DNA of 64,000 nt, taken from positions 496,001-560,000 of the forward strand of contig CAXUHB010000001.1 of the NCBI GenBank assembly GCA_964250755.1. The letters are read 5' to 3'. A model generated the notes under the pieces. That model was given only the letters and a program-made list of their open reading frames with translations, was not told the DNA's origin and made no database searches. Below, one piece after another: positions 9,365 through 17,564 of the stretch. The translations under genes were made by a program, and so were the position numbers. The stretch is from DASWOJ01 sp964250755. Its GTDB lineage: Bacteria > Pseudomonadota > Alphaproteobacteria > Acetobacterales > Acetobacteraceae. Numbering within the stretch: position 1 is the first letter of the stretch; the number at the start of each line of letters is the position of its first letter.

Positions 9365-9907
9365 ATGAGCAACGACAGCATGACCCAGCGCCCGCGGGCG
9401 CAGCCGATGGCCATCAAGGCGGCAGCCAAGACGGCGCCGAAGGCGAACGGAGCAGAACATGCCCCGGCAAAGAAGACGCCTGCCAAGAAGTCGGCGGCCC
9501 AGCCCGTCCAGGAGCACAAGGAGGAGCCGGCCGCAGCTGCTCCGAAGACGGCAGCTCCGAAGAAGGCGGCGGCCAAGCCTGCTCCCGCCAAGGTACCTGC
9601 CACGAAGCCGGCTGCTGTTGCTGCGCCTAAAAAGGCCGCGCCAAAGAAGGCGGCAACTCCGGACGCTGCCCCCGTGCCCGCTAAGGCCGCACCGAAGAAG
9701 GCCGCAGCCAAGCCCAGCGAAGCCCCGCCTGCCGCCGCCGCGCCGAAGAAGGCGTCGGCCAAGAAGGCCACATCTGCCAGCAAGAGCGAGGCTGCCAAGG
9801 AGATGAATACTGGCAAGACCCCAGCCGCACGCAGCGCCGCAGCCAAGAAGCTGAGCAGCACCGCCCCGGCGGCGAAGAAGGCCAAGGGCGCAGCCGCCTC
9901 GGCCTAG
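9365..9907 (+). CDS. Histone H1-like Lys/Ala/Pro-rich protein
   Basis: From the ATG at 9365 (AGAGAGG upstream) the 180-residue product consists almost entirely of Lys, Ala and Pro, with many KKAAAKP, PKKAA and APKKA repeats, the composition of H1-like or AlgP-type nucleoid proteins. It should be very basic and disordered, binding DNA non-specifically. No globular domain is seen. The repetitive sequence also keeps Ala/Leu-rich frames open on the other strand; those are taken as shadows. The 270 bases upstream hold no gene; a TTGACA at 9177-9182 has only a weak -10 partner. A strong hairpin follows the stop. Confidence 0.85.
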   Translation: MSNDSMTQRPRAQPMAIKAAAKTAPKANGAEHAPAKKTPAKKSAAQPVQEHKEEPAAAAPKTAAPKKAAAKPAPAKVPATKPAAVAAPKKAAPKKAATPDAAPVPAKAAPKKAAAKPSEAPPAAAAPKKASAKKATSASKSEAAKEMNTGKTPAARSAAAKKLSSTAPAAKKAKGAAASA

Positions 9908-9934
9908 CGGCATCCGGACCGGCCTGCATCGGAT

Positions 9935-9962
9935 CGCTCCCGGGGGCGGCTCCCCGGGAGCG
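9935..9962. terminator. Strong GC hairpin between convergent genes
   Basis: Eleven perfect base pairs (CGCTCCCGGGG with its complement) enclose a six-base loop. It lies between the ends of the H1-like gene (+) and otnC (-), where a bidirectional terminator is expected. There is no long T tract, which is common in such GC-rich genomes. Confidence 0.65.
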
Positions 9963-9987
9963 GATGCGCCAGCGACGGATGGGTCGG

Positions 9988-10629
9988 TCAGTCCTGCGCC
10001 AGAAGCTCGTTCACCTGCGCCGGACCCAGCACGCGCGCCGTGACGCCGCGCAGGAGCAGGAATAGCTTGGCTGCCTCTTCCAGTTCCTCGGCGGCATTTA
10101 CGGCATCCCGCAAGGTGCGTCCGCTGACAACGGGACCATGGTTGCCGAGCAGGACCGCCCTGGCCGTTCGGGCTTCCTGCGTGATGGCCGGCTCCATTGC
10201 GGGGTCGCCGGGGCGGTAATAGGGCAGCACCGGCAGGCGCCGCCCGACGCGCATGACGAAGTAGGGCGTGATCGGCGGGATCGGGCACTCGGGGTCGGCA
10301 TCGTGCAGGCACGATACTGCGGTCGCCATCGTCGAGTGCAGGTGGACCACCGCGCCCGTGCGTGGACGCGCGGCGTAGAAGGCGCGATGCATGAACACCT
10401 CCTTGGACGGCTTGTCCCCGCCGACATGCGCGAAGCCCGCATCCAGGCGCGACAGCCGCGCGGCGTTGAGGCGCCCAAGCGACGAGTTGGTCGGCGTGAT
10501 CAGGTAGCCGTCCGGCAGCTTGACGCTGATGTTGCCGGCGCTGCCGACGGAGAAACCCCGGTTGAACAGGCTGGCCGCCAGCTCGACCAGCAGCGCCCGG
10601 GTCTCGGACTCGGTCATGGTCCGGGTCAC
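9988..10629 (-). CDS. otnC: Class II aldolase family, probable 3-oxo-tetronate 4-phosphate decarboxylase
   Basis: 213 residues. Class II aldolase/adducin fold with NISVKLPDGYLITPTNSSLG near the N-terminus and the zinc-binding HLHST pair plus a later GNHGPVVSG His. Next to OtnK-type kinases this family decarboxylates 3-oxo-tetronate-4-phosphate to dihydroxyacetone phosphate. Its GTG at 10629 overlaps the otnK stop by four bases; an in-frame ATG lies at 10619. Coupling with otnK supports the pathway role. Substrate stereochemistry cannot be read from sequence. Confidence 0.87.
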   Translation of the reverse strand: MTRTMTESETRALLVELAASLFNRGFSVGSAGNISVKLPDGYLITPTNSSLGRLNAARLSRLDAGFAHVGGDKPSKEVFMHRAFYAARPRTGAVVHLHSTMATAVSCLHDADPECPIPPITPYFVMRVGRRLPVLPYYRPGDPAMEPAITQEARTARAVLLGNHGPVVSGRTLRDAVNAAEELEEAAKLFLLLRGVTARVLGPAQVNELLAQD

Positions 10630-11891
10630 GCCAGGCGCTCGAAGGCTTGCAGGAAGAAGTCGCGCCCGCCGAAGTTCCCGGACTTGAGGGCGAGCAGCAT
10701 CGGCGGTCCCGCGCCCTCCGCCAGGGTCCAGGGCACGCCGGGGTCGATGTCGGCGCCGATCTTCAGGCGCCGCACGCCCAGGCGGCCGACGACGGCGCCG
10801 CTGGTCTCACCGCCGGCGACGACCAGCCGGCGGACGCCGCGGGACACCAGGGCTTCGGCGATCCCGGCCATCGCGTCCTCGACCAGCGCGCCCGCGGCGT
10901 CGCGCCCGAGCTTGGCCTGCAGCGCGGTCACCCTGTCGGGCGTGCTGGACGCGGCGACGACGACGGGCGAGGCGCCCAGCTTGCCCTCCATCCACGTGGC
11001 GGCCTGGCGCACCAAGGCCGCCGCGTCCGGCGTTGCCAAGGGGTCCAACTCCAGGGTCGGCACCTGGTCCCGGGCCGTCGCGACCTGATACAGGGTGGTG
11101 CGGGAGCACGACCCGGCCAGCACCGCTGCATGGCCCCCGACCGCCGGCAGCATCCCGGCGTCGTCCGTGCCCAGCAGCCCGGCCCGGCGGAAGTTCTCCG
11201 GCAGGCCCATCGCCACGCCGGACCCGCCCGTCACCAGCGCCTGCCCGTCCACGGCCTCCCCGATGGCCAGCAGGTGCGCGTCAGACGTGGCGTCCACGAT
11301 GCCGTAGCGCCGCCCCTGCTCCTTCAGCGCCGCCATGGCCGAGCGGATCGTCGCCGCCCCGCGCTCGACCGTCGCAAAGGGCACCAGGCCGACCGTGCCC
11401 TCGGTCTGGCGGGACAGCACGCGGACCAGGTTCGGGTCCCGCATGGGCGTCAGCGGATGATCCTGCATCCCGCTCTCGGACAGCAGCTGGTATCCGACGA
11501 ACAGATGGCCCTGATACACGGTGCGCCCGTTGGCGGGAAACGCCGGGCAGGCGATGGCGAAGCCGCAGCCGAGCGCTGCCACCAGCGCGTCCGCCACCGG
11601 GCCGATGTTGCCCTCGTCCGTACTGTCGAAGGTCGAGCAGTACTTGAAGAAGAACTGCCGGCACCCGGCCGCGCGCAGCCAATCCAGTGCGGCCAGGCTT
11701 TCGGCCACGGCCCGGCCCGGCGGGGCCGTGCGCGACTTGAGCGCCACGACGACGGCGTCCGCATCCGGCGCCGGCTCGTCCGCAGCGGGCACGCCGATCA
11801 CCTGCACGGTGCTCATGCCGCCGCGCACCAGGGTGGAGGCGAGGTCGGTCGCGCCCGTGAAGTCGTCGGCGATGCAGCCCAGCAATGCCAT
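10626..11891 (-). CDS. otnK: Four-carbon acid sugar kinase (3-oxo-tetronate kinase)
   Basis: 421-residue member of the DUF1537/YgbK family. The N-terminal substrate domain opens with GCIADDFTGATDLASTLVRGG and has FFFKYCSTFDSTDEGNIG. The C-terminal ATP domain has VVAGGETSGAVVGRLGV. It phosphorylates 3-oxo-tetronate, feeding the coupled otnC product. The usual NAD-dependent dehydrogenase (LtnD/DtnD) and isomerase (OtnI) are not adjacent. Upstream on the same strand, three bases away, is a glycosyltransferase gene that looks unrelated. Confidence 0.92.
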   Translation of the reverse strand: MALLGCIADDFTGATDLASTLVRGGMSTVQVIGVPAADEPAPDADAVVVALKSRTAPPGRAVAESLAALDWLRAAGCRQFFFKYCSTFDSTDEGNIGPVADALVAALGCGFAIACPAFPANGRTVYQGHLFVGYQLLSESGMQDHPLTPMRDPNLVRVLSRQTEGTVGLVPFATVERGAATIRSAMAALKEQGRRYGIVDATSDAHLLAIGEAVDGQALVTGGSGVAMGLPENFRRAGLLGTDDAGMLPAVGGHAAVLAGSCSRTTLYQVATARDQVPTLELDPLATPDAAALVRQAATWMEGKLGASPVVVAASSTPDRVTALQAKLGRDAAGALVEDAMAGIAEALVSRGVRRLVVAGGETSGAVVGRLGVRRLKIGADIDPGVPWTLAEGAGPPMLLALKSGNFGGRDFFLQAFERLA

Positions 11892-11894
11892 CCG

Positions 11895-12878
11895 TCAGCC
11901 TTTCAAGATTGTTTCCAGCAGGGCCGCCTGCTCCGGCCATCCCGGCAGGCGCTGCCCAGCATCCCACGACGCCGCGGCCATGTCCGTGCGCAGTGCGCTG
12001 TCGAACACCAGGCGGCGCAGGCACTTGGACAGTGTGGGTTCGTCGTCCAGCGCGCAGGCCAAGCCGGCGGCGGGCGGCGCCATCGCCGCCGCGGCCCCGC
12101 CGGCGCTGACCAGCAGGGGCAGGCCCCGGCGCAATGCCTCCGCGACTGCGGCGGGGTAGCCCTCCCAATGCGTGGCAAGCGCGAACAGGCCGGCGCCGCG
12201 CCACAGCGCGTCCAGCCCCGCGTTGTCCGGGTTCAGATGCAGCGCGACCCGCCCGGCCAGGGCGGGGGCGTCCGCCAGCCCCCGCAGCTCCGCGGCGTAG
12301 CCGGGGTCGCGGCCGTCCGCGCCGGCGACGTCCAGGGTCCAGTCGAGGTCGCCGAGCCGCGCCAGGGCGCGCAGCAGCAGGTCGTGTCCCTTGCGCCGGG
12401 TCAGCACACCGACGGACAGGATGCGGCATGCGCCCGGGCTGCCGGAACTGCGGGGCAGGATACCCAGGCCGGGCGCGACCACGCTGGCGGCCCCGCGGGC
12501 GACACCGAACTCGTCCACCAGCCGCGCGGCGACCTCGGGGCTGGTGGCGATCACGCGGCGGAGAGCAGGGAGCATAGCGCGCTCGGCGGCCTGCACGGCG
12601 GGCCGGGCCGCCGGGTCGCGTCCGGCACGGGCGGTGGGGTGGGAGATAAGGGCGATGGCGTCCCGGCGCACAAGCTCGTCCAGACGCGGCAGCAGCGCCG
12701 GCAGGAGCATGCCGTCAACGACCGGGACCGCGTCGGGCGGGAAGGCGGGATCGTCGCCGTGCATCACGGCGGCCTCGTGCCCAAGCTGGCGCAGTGCGTC
12801 GGCCATGCGGTCGGCATACAGGGCCCCGCCGCCGCCCTGAGTCGGGTCGGGCCGGGGCAGGGCGAAGGCGATCCTCAC
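11895..12878 (-). CDS. Glycosyltransferase family 4
   Basis: From the GTG at 12878 the product has 327 residues with a GT-B fold: N-terminal RIAFALPRPDPTQGGGG, then ILSVGVLTRRKGHDLLLRAL marking the start of the C-terminal nucleotide-sugar domain. The ATHWEGYPAAVAEALRRGLP segment contains the E-x7-E-like motif that binds the donor. Acceptor unknown. The frame extends 25 codons upstream, but that part overlaps the divergent intergenic region and lacks family similarity. Tight spacing to otnK suggests shared transcription. Confidence 0.87.
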   Translation of the reverse strand: MRIAFALPRPDPTQGGGGALYADRMADALRQLGHEAAVMHGDDPAFPPDAVPVVDGMLLPALLPRLDELVRRDAIALISHPTARAGRDPAARPAVQAAERAMLPALRRVIATSPEVAARLVDEFGVARGAASVVAPGLGILPRSSGSPGACRILSVGVLTRRKGHDLLLRALARLGDLDWTLDVAGADGRDPGYAAELRGLADAPALAGRVALHLNPDNAGLDALWRGAGLFALATHWEGYPAAVAEALRRGLPLLVSAGGAAAAMAPPAAGLACALDDEPTLSKCLRRLVFDSALRTDMAAASWDAGQRLPGWPEQAALLETILKG

Positions 12879-12982
12879 TCGGACGGCGTAACACGGGGCC
12901 AGGTGGCCGTCACCTTCCCAAGCCGGCGGTATCGCCGCCGCAGCCCGCAGCAACCCGGGCCTGCATAGGCCGTTGCGGCCAG

Positions 12983-14428
12983 ATGCTCGTGCCCCCCGCC
13001 GTTAACGACACCTTTGAAACCAACGTGCCGCAGCGGCTGGACCGGCTGCCGTGGAGCCGGTTTCACACGCTGGTGGTCATTGCCCTGGGGATCACCTGGA
13101 TACTGGACGGCTTGGAGGTGACCTTGGTGGGGTCGCTGGGCGGCGCCATCGCGGACAGCCCGCGCCTGCGCCTCACGGCGGAGCAGGTTGGCATGACCGC
13201 CAGCGCCTATCTGGGCGGTGCCGTTGCGGGGGCGCTGTTCTTCGGCTGGCTGACGGATCGGTTAGGGCGCAAGAAGCTGTTCACGCTGACCGTGCTGATC
13301 TACCTGGTCGCCACCATCGCCTCCGGCTTTGCCTGGGACTTCTGGTCCTTCGCCCTGTTCCGCTTCATCACCGGCGCGGGAATCGGAGGCGAGTATGCCG
13401 CGGTCAACGCGACCATCCAGGAGCTGATCCCGGCCCGGAAGCGCGGCTTCACGGACCTGTGCATCAATGGCAGCTTCTGGCTCGGCGCGGCATTGGGCGC
13501 GTTGGGGGCCGTGGTCGCGCTGGACCCCAAGGTGATCGACCCGGAACTGGGATGGCGGGTCGCCTTTGTGATCGGCGGCGTGATCGGCATCGCCGTGCTG
13601 TTCCTGCGCCGCTTCATCCCGGAGTCGCCGCGTTGGCTGATGACGCACGGACGGCCCGAGGAGGCTGCCGAGGTCGTGTCCGCCCTGGAAGCCCGGGTCG
13701 AGCGGGAGACCGGCCAGCCGTTGCCGCCGGTGCCGCCGGGCCGGCTGCGTCTGCGGCGGCACCAGGGCGGCTGGTTCCTGGCCAGCCTGCGCGTGCTGGC
13801 GGTGCAGTATCGCAGCCGGACGGTGCTGGGCGTGGCGCTGATGGGGTCGCAGGCGTTCTGTTACAACGCGGTGCTGTTCACCTATGCGCTGGTGCTGACG
13901 AAGTTCTATGCCGTGCCGTCGGGCCAGGTCGGTTGGTTCATGCTGCCATTCGCTCTTGGGAACTTCATGGGGCCGCTGTTGCTGGGGCGGTTCTTCGACA
14001 CGCTTGGGCGCAAGCGGATGATCACTGCCACATACGCGCTGGCGGGCATCCTGATGGCCATGGTCGGCTGGATGTTCGCGCGGGGCTGGCTGGATGCGGC
14101 GGGGCAGACGGTGGCCTGGACGGTCATCTTCTTCTTCGCCTCCGCGGCGGCCTCCTCCGCCTACCTGACCGTCGGGGAGACGTTCCCGCTTGAGGTGCGC
14201 GCCGTCGCGATCTCGGTTTTCTATGCTCTTGGCACCGCCGTCGGCGGCATCGCCGGCCCGGCGGTGTTCGGTCACCTGATCCAGACGGGGTCGCGGGACG
14301 AGGTGCTGATCGGCTACCTGATCGGCGCCGGTCTGATGGTGGGCGCTGCCGTGGTCGAGGCCATGCTGGGCGTGGACGCCGAGCGCCGCTCGCTGGAGGA
14401 GGTCGCGCCGCCTCTCTCCGCCGCGTGA
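12983..14428 (+). CDS. Major facilitator superfamily transporter (sugar-porter-like)
   Basis: 481 residues with about 12 hydrophobic segments. The loop 2-3 motif GWLTDRLGRKK and a second copy, LLGRFFDTLGRKR, in the other half are MFS hallmarks, and RFITGAGIGGEYAAVNATIQ and PESPRWLM are typical of the sugar-porter/aromatic-acid branch. A charged cytoplasmic loop lies near residues 220-255. The ATG at 12983 is chosen because upstream codons have no hydrophobic character. Divergent from the glycosyltransferase by 104 bases. Substrate not predictable; four-carbon sugar acids are possible from proximity. Confidence 0.93.
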   Translation: MLVPPAVNDTFETNVPQRLDRLPWSRFHTLVVIALGITWILDGLEVTLVGSLGGAIADSPRLRLTAEQVGMTASAYLGGAVAGALFFGWLTDRLGRKKLFTLTVLIYLVATIASGFAWDFWSFALFRFITGAGIGGEYAAVNATIQELIPARKRGFTDLCINGSFWLGAALGALGAVVALDPKVIDPELGWRVAFVIGGVIGIAVLFLRRFIPESPRWLMTHGRPEEAAEVVSALEARVERETGQPLPPVPPGRLRLRRHQGGWFLASLRVLAVQYRSRTVLGVALMGSQAFCYNAVLFTYALVLTKFYAVPSGQVGWFMLPFALGNFMGPLLLGRFFDTLGRKRMITATYALAGILMAMVGWMFARGWLDAAGQTVAWTVIFFFASAAASSAYLTVGETFPLEVRAVAISVFYALGTAVGGIAGPAVFGHLIQTGSRDEVLIGYLIGAGLMVGAAVVEAMLGVDAERRSLEEVAPPLSAA

Positions 14429-14489
14429 AACCCGCGGCGGCCGCTGCCGTTATGGCGGTCACGGCATCACGCCGTCAGGAGTGTGTGCG

Positions 14490-14678
14490 ATGGTTGACGA
14501 GAACCGGGTTGAGGGCGCGTTCGACAAGGCCAAGGGTGCCGTCAAGGAAGGCGTGGGCAAGCTGATCGGCGACGAGAAGCTGCAGGCCGAGGGCGTGGCC
14601 GACAAGGCCAAGGGGCATGCCGAGAGCGCGGTCGGCGGCGTCAAGGACACCGTGCGGGACGCAGCCGACAAGATTTAG
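14490..14678 (+). CDS. CsbD family stress protein
   Basis: 62 residues with the CsbD pattern: ENRVEGAFDKAKGAVKEGVG, GDEKLQAEGVADKAKG and a C-terminal VKDTVRDAADKI. Small, hydrophilic and helical; members are induced by general stress, but the molecular function is unknown. The ATG at 14490 has AGGAG at 14477-14481, eight bases upstream. A clear terminator hairpin follows the stop, so it is probably the last or only gene on its transcript. Confidence 0.92.
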   Translation: MVDENRVEGAFDKAKGAVKEGVGKLIGDEKLQAEGVADKAKGHAESAVGGVKDTVRDAADKI

Positions 14679-14702
14679 CCTGACCGGCCTGACCAGATGC
14701 GC

Positions 14703-14722
14703 GGGCGCCCCTTGGGGCGCCC
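14703..14722 (+). terminator. Rho-independent-type terminator after the CsbD gene
   Basis: A perfect nine-base-pair GC stem (GGGCGCCCC and its complement) with a TT centre, followed by GTTT. It starts about 24 bases after the CsbD stop. Confidence 0.7.
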
Positions 14723-14765
14723 GTTTGCATTGCGGCCCCTCCCGCAACCGCCCAGGACAGGCCAT

Positions 14766-15287
14766 ATGGCTGATGGGCATGGAGTGCTGGGTTTGGTTGA
14801 CCGTCAAAATTATCGGGATGCAATGGCCCGGCTGGGTGCCGCCGTCAGCGTCATCACCACGACCGGGCCGGACGGCGACGCCGGCTTTACGGCGTCCGCG
14901 GTGTGCAGCGTCACCGACGACCCGCCGACGCTGCTGGTGTGCATGAATCGTGACAGCAGCCTGCACGACACCTTCAACGCCAACCGCATCTTGTGCGTGA
15001 ACACGCTTGCTGCGTCCCAGGAGGAGCTGTCGCCGCTGTTCGCGGGCTTCTCCGACCAGCCGATGGCGCGGTGGTTCGACGCCGCTGCGTGGACCCGCCT
15101 CGTGACCGGGGCGCCGGTGCTGGCCGGTGCCGTCGTGTCGTTCGACTGCCGCGTGGCCCAAATCGTCGAGGTCGGCACGCACAGCGTCATGTTTTGCGAG
15201 GTGCAAGCCATTCAGGCCGGGCCGCACCACGAGGGGCTGATCTACTTCGGGCGGTCCTACCACCGGATCAGGGTCGCCGCCGCCTGA
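14766..15287 (+). CDS. Flavin reductase (FMN-binding split-barrel, RutF/HpaC-like)
   Basis: 173 residues of the flavin reductase family that supplies reduced flavin to two-component monooxygenases. Characteristic stretches: MARLGAAVSVITT, GDAGFTASAVCSVTDDPP (flavin phosphate-binding loop), FNANRILCVNTL and the C-terminal GLIYFGRSYHRI. The ATG at 14766 excludes upstream codons that overlap the terminator. No partner monooxygenase is encoded nearby, so the physiological partner is unknown. Confidence 0.9.
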   Translation: MADGHGVLGLVDRQNYRDAMARLGAAVSVITTTGPDGDAGFTASAVCSVTDDPPTLLVCMNRDSSLHDTFNANRILCVNTLAASQEELSPLFAGFSDQPMARWFDAAAWTRLVTGAPVLAGAVVSFDCRVAQIVEVGTHSVMFCEVQAIQAGPHHEGLIYFGRSYHRIRVAAA

Positions 15288-15309
15288 CCTGGCGCGCAGC
15301 CCGCCCCCG

Positions 15310-15900
15310 TCACCGCACGCGCAGCCGGCCTGCGGCCTCGTAGCCTCCGGCGCCAGGACGCATCACGACCAGTTCGGCATCCTCCGGGTAGATGCCGGTC
15401 AGCGCCGTGATGTTGACTTGGTGCGTGACAAGGATGCGTGGCGGGCCGTCCCGTCCAGCGTCCAGGGCCGCCCGCAACGCCGCGGTCTGCCGCGCCTGAT
15501 CGCCCTGGCCACCGAAGAACGAGGCGAGGGCAGGCAGTGGCGCAGGCGGCTGCAACCCAAGCAGGGCAGCGGTCTCCATCGTCCGGCACCAAGGGCTTGC
15601 AAACACCTCCGCGCCCGCCAGCCCACCCGCGCGCAGCACCTCGCCCAGCCGCCGGGCCTGGCCGCGCCCGGCATCGTCCAGGTTGCGCTGAGTCGTGCAG
15701 TCGCCGGGCCGGAAGCCCGGGGGATCGCCAGTCCCCGGCGCACGCGCGTGCCGCATCAGGCCGACGCCGCCAGGTGCTGCGAGGGTGCGGAGCAGCGCCG
15801 TGTCATCCTGCGCCCAAGCAGGCGCCGCCGCCAGCAGCAACGCCAGCAGCCATCCCCAAACAGCACGGCCCGGGACAAGCCCGGGCCGCGTGACGTGCAA
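15310..15900 (-). CDS. Exported histidine phosphatase family protein
   Basis: The phosphatase core starts at GVGLMRHARAPGTG, carrying the RH catalytic motif, and continues with RTMETAALLG and ILVTHQVNI, which has the second catalytic His. A hydrophobic signal segment (WLLALLLAAAPAWA) precedes it, so a periplasmic location is likely. Start uncertain: the only in-frame start ahead of the signal is a TTG at 15900, upstream of a strong hairpin (15866-15888) that looks like the terminator of the preceding binding-protein gene. Substrate unknown. Confidence 0.82.
   Translation of the reverse strand: MHVTRPGLVPGRAVWGWLLALLLAAAPAWAQDDTALLRTLAAPGGVGLMRHARAPGTGDPPGFRPGDCTTQRNLDDAGRGQARRLGEVLRAGGLAGAEVFASPWCRTMETAALLGLQPPAPLPALASFFGGQGDQARQTAALRAALDAGRDGPPRILVTHQVNITALTGIYPEDAELVVMRPGAGGYEAAGRLRVR
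15866..15888 (-). terminator. GC hairpin downstream of the branched-chain amino-acid binding protein gene
   Basis: CGGCCCGGG and its perfect complement enclose five bases, 25 bases past the stop of the binding-protein gene in its direction of transcription. It overlaps the presumed 5' end of the phosphatase gene, which complicates that gene's start. Confidence 0.5.
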
Positions 15901-15912
15901 AGCGCGGCGCCC

Positions 15913-17007
15913 CTACATTTCGGAGTAGGTGCCGTTCTTCCAGACATAAAACACGTATCCCGCCGCGGTCACGTCGCCCTTCTTGTCGAAGGCGATGCTG
16001 CCCAGGACGCTCGGGAACGCCTGGCCGGCATGCATGGCGTCGGCGACCTTCTTGCCGTCCACGGAGTTGGCCTTCTTCGCCGCCTCCGCCCAAATCTGCA
16101 GGGCGGCGTAGGTGTAGAGGGTGTAGCCTTCGGGGTCGAAGTTCTTGGTCTTGAACTCCGCGACGACCGAGCTGGCAGTGGCGCTCTTGCGCGGGTCCGG
16201 CGGGAAGGTCATGACCGTGCCCTCGCCGGCGGGGCCACTGATCTGCCAGAACTCGTTCGTCACCAGCGCGTCGCCGCCGACGATGGCGACGTTCAGGCCC
16301 TGCTCCTTGGCTTGGCGCGCGATCAGGGCGGTAGCGGTATGGTAGCCGCCGACGTAGATCACCTCGATCCCCGCCTGCTTCATGCGGCTGACGAGCGCGG
16401 AGTAGTCGCGCTCCCCGGCCACGTAGGCGGTATAGAGCGCCTCCGTCGTGCCGGCGGCGTTCATGGCCTTCTTGGTCTCATCCGCCAGGCCCTTGCCGTA
16501 GGCGGAGTTGTCATGGATGACCGCGATCTTCTTGCCCTTGAACTTGTCGGCCAGGAACTTGCCGGCCAGCGCGCCTTGCTGGTCGTCGCGGCCGCAGACG
16601 CGGAAGGTGTTCCAGCCGCCCTCGTCGGTGTACTTCGGGTTGGTGCTGGCCGGGCTGATCTGCAGCACGCCCTCCTCACCGTAAACTTTGCTGGCCGGGA
16701 TGCTGCTGCCGGAGCAGTAGTGCCCGGCGACCACGGCGACCTTGCGGCTGGCCATCTGGTTGGCGACGGAGACGGCCTGCTTCGGGTCGCAGGCATCGTC
16801 GCCGACTTCCAGCACGAGTTGCTGGCCGTTGACGCCGCCGGCCTTGTTGATGTCGGCGACGGCCTGCTCGGCCCCTGCCTTCATCTGCGCACCGATGGCG
16901 GCATACTCGCCCGTCATCGGGCCGACCGTGGCGACCCGTATCTGCGCGTTGGCGGCGCCGGCGGCCGCAATCAGCGCGGCAGTGGCGAAAAGGGTCCTGC
17001 GGAGCAT
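15913..17007 (-). CDS. Branched-chain amino-acid-type ABC transporter substrate-binding protein
   Basis: 364 residues with a Sec signal (FATAALIAAAGAANA) and a type I periplasmic-binding fold of the LivJ/LivK family: IRVATVGPMTGEYAAIG, INKAGGVNGQQLVLEVGDDACDP, VAVVAGHYCSGSSIPA and VIHDNSAYGKGLAD. It should capture Leu/Ile/Val or a related ligand in the periplasm. No permease or ATPase genes are adjacent, so it is an orphan receptor or works with a transporter encoded elsewhere. Confidence 0.93.
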   Translation of the reverse strand: MLRRTLFATAALIAAAGAANAQIRVATVGPMTGEYAAIGAQMKAGAEQAVADINKAGGVNGQQLVLEVGDDACDPKQAVSVANQMASRKVAVVAGHYCSGSSIPASKVYGEEGVLQISPASTNPKYTDEGGWNTFRVCGRDDQQGALAGKFLADKFKGKKIAVIHDNSAYGKGLADETKKAMNAAGTTEALYTAYVAGERDYSALVSRMKQAGIEVIYVGGYHTATALIARQAKEQGLNVAIVGGDALVTNEFWQISGPAGEGTVMTFPPDPRKSATASSVVAEFKTKNFDPEGYTLYTYAALQIWAEAAKKANSVDGKKVADAMHAGQAFPSVLGSIAFDKKGDVTAAGYVFYVWKNGTYSEM

Positions 17008-17169
17008 GGTTGACGTTCCTCTGGTTCGTGACCGGCGGAAGCCTATGCGAGACCAGGGGCGGCGGGAAGGTGCAATGCGGGGGTGCGCCCCTTTATGCCG
17101 ACGCAGACGGATTGCCGCTGCTGGGACTTGGCTGCCCGGTCACGCCGGACGGCTCGGCAGCCTGCACAG

Positions 17170-17340
17170 TCAGCGTTCTTCATCAGGCTCGTCTGCAACA
17201 GGCGGAACGGGGGCGGCGGGGACATCCTCCAGCGGCTTGTAATCCTCGGTCGCGTTGTTGGCGCCAAACTGCCCGTGGTTGCCCGGCAGCGCCGCGTCCT
17301 TGGCCTGGGCCTCCGGCGTGTCGCCCGTCGTGCGCGTCAT
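17170..17340 (-). CDS. Small acidic hydrophilic protein, unknown
   Basis: 56 residues from the ATG at 17340, preceded at five bases by a near-perfect AAGGAGG; a second ATG lies directly upstream at 17343. The sequence is polar (GNHGQFGANNATEDYKPLED) and ends with an acidic DEPDEER. No known domain, cysteine or membrane span. The strong ribosome-binding site is the main argument that it is real. Divergent from the transglutaminase gene. Confidence 0.5.
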   Translation of the reverse strand: MTRTTGDTPEAQAKDAALPGNHGQFGANNATEDYKPLEDVPAAPVPPVADEPDEER

Positions 17341-17564
17341 CATGGCCTCCTTCAAGCTGTCCGGGTGCATAACGCAGCGGCTGCCGCGGGTTCGCAGGTT
17401 CGGAGGCGGACTATGCGATCAGCGCCGTGCGCGGGTCCGTCCCTCCAAGCGCATGTTGGTAGCCTGCCAGCCGGGAACCGGCAGTCCCAGCGTGAGAACC
17501 GGGTTGCCGTGCCGGGGCGGGCCGCCGCACACTGCGCCAATCCACAGGCCAGGACCCGCCCCGC

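Noticed and set aside
9046..9885. Ala/Leu/Phe-rich minus-strand frame resembling a membrane protein
   Set aside because: It is the reverse complement of Lys/Ala/Pro codons of the H1-like gene; the hydrophobicity is an artefact of AAG read as CTT.
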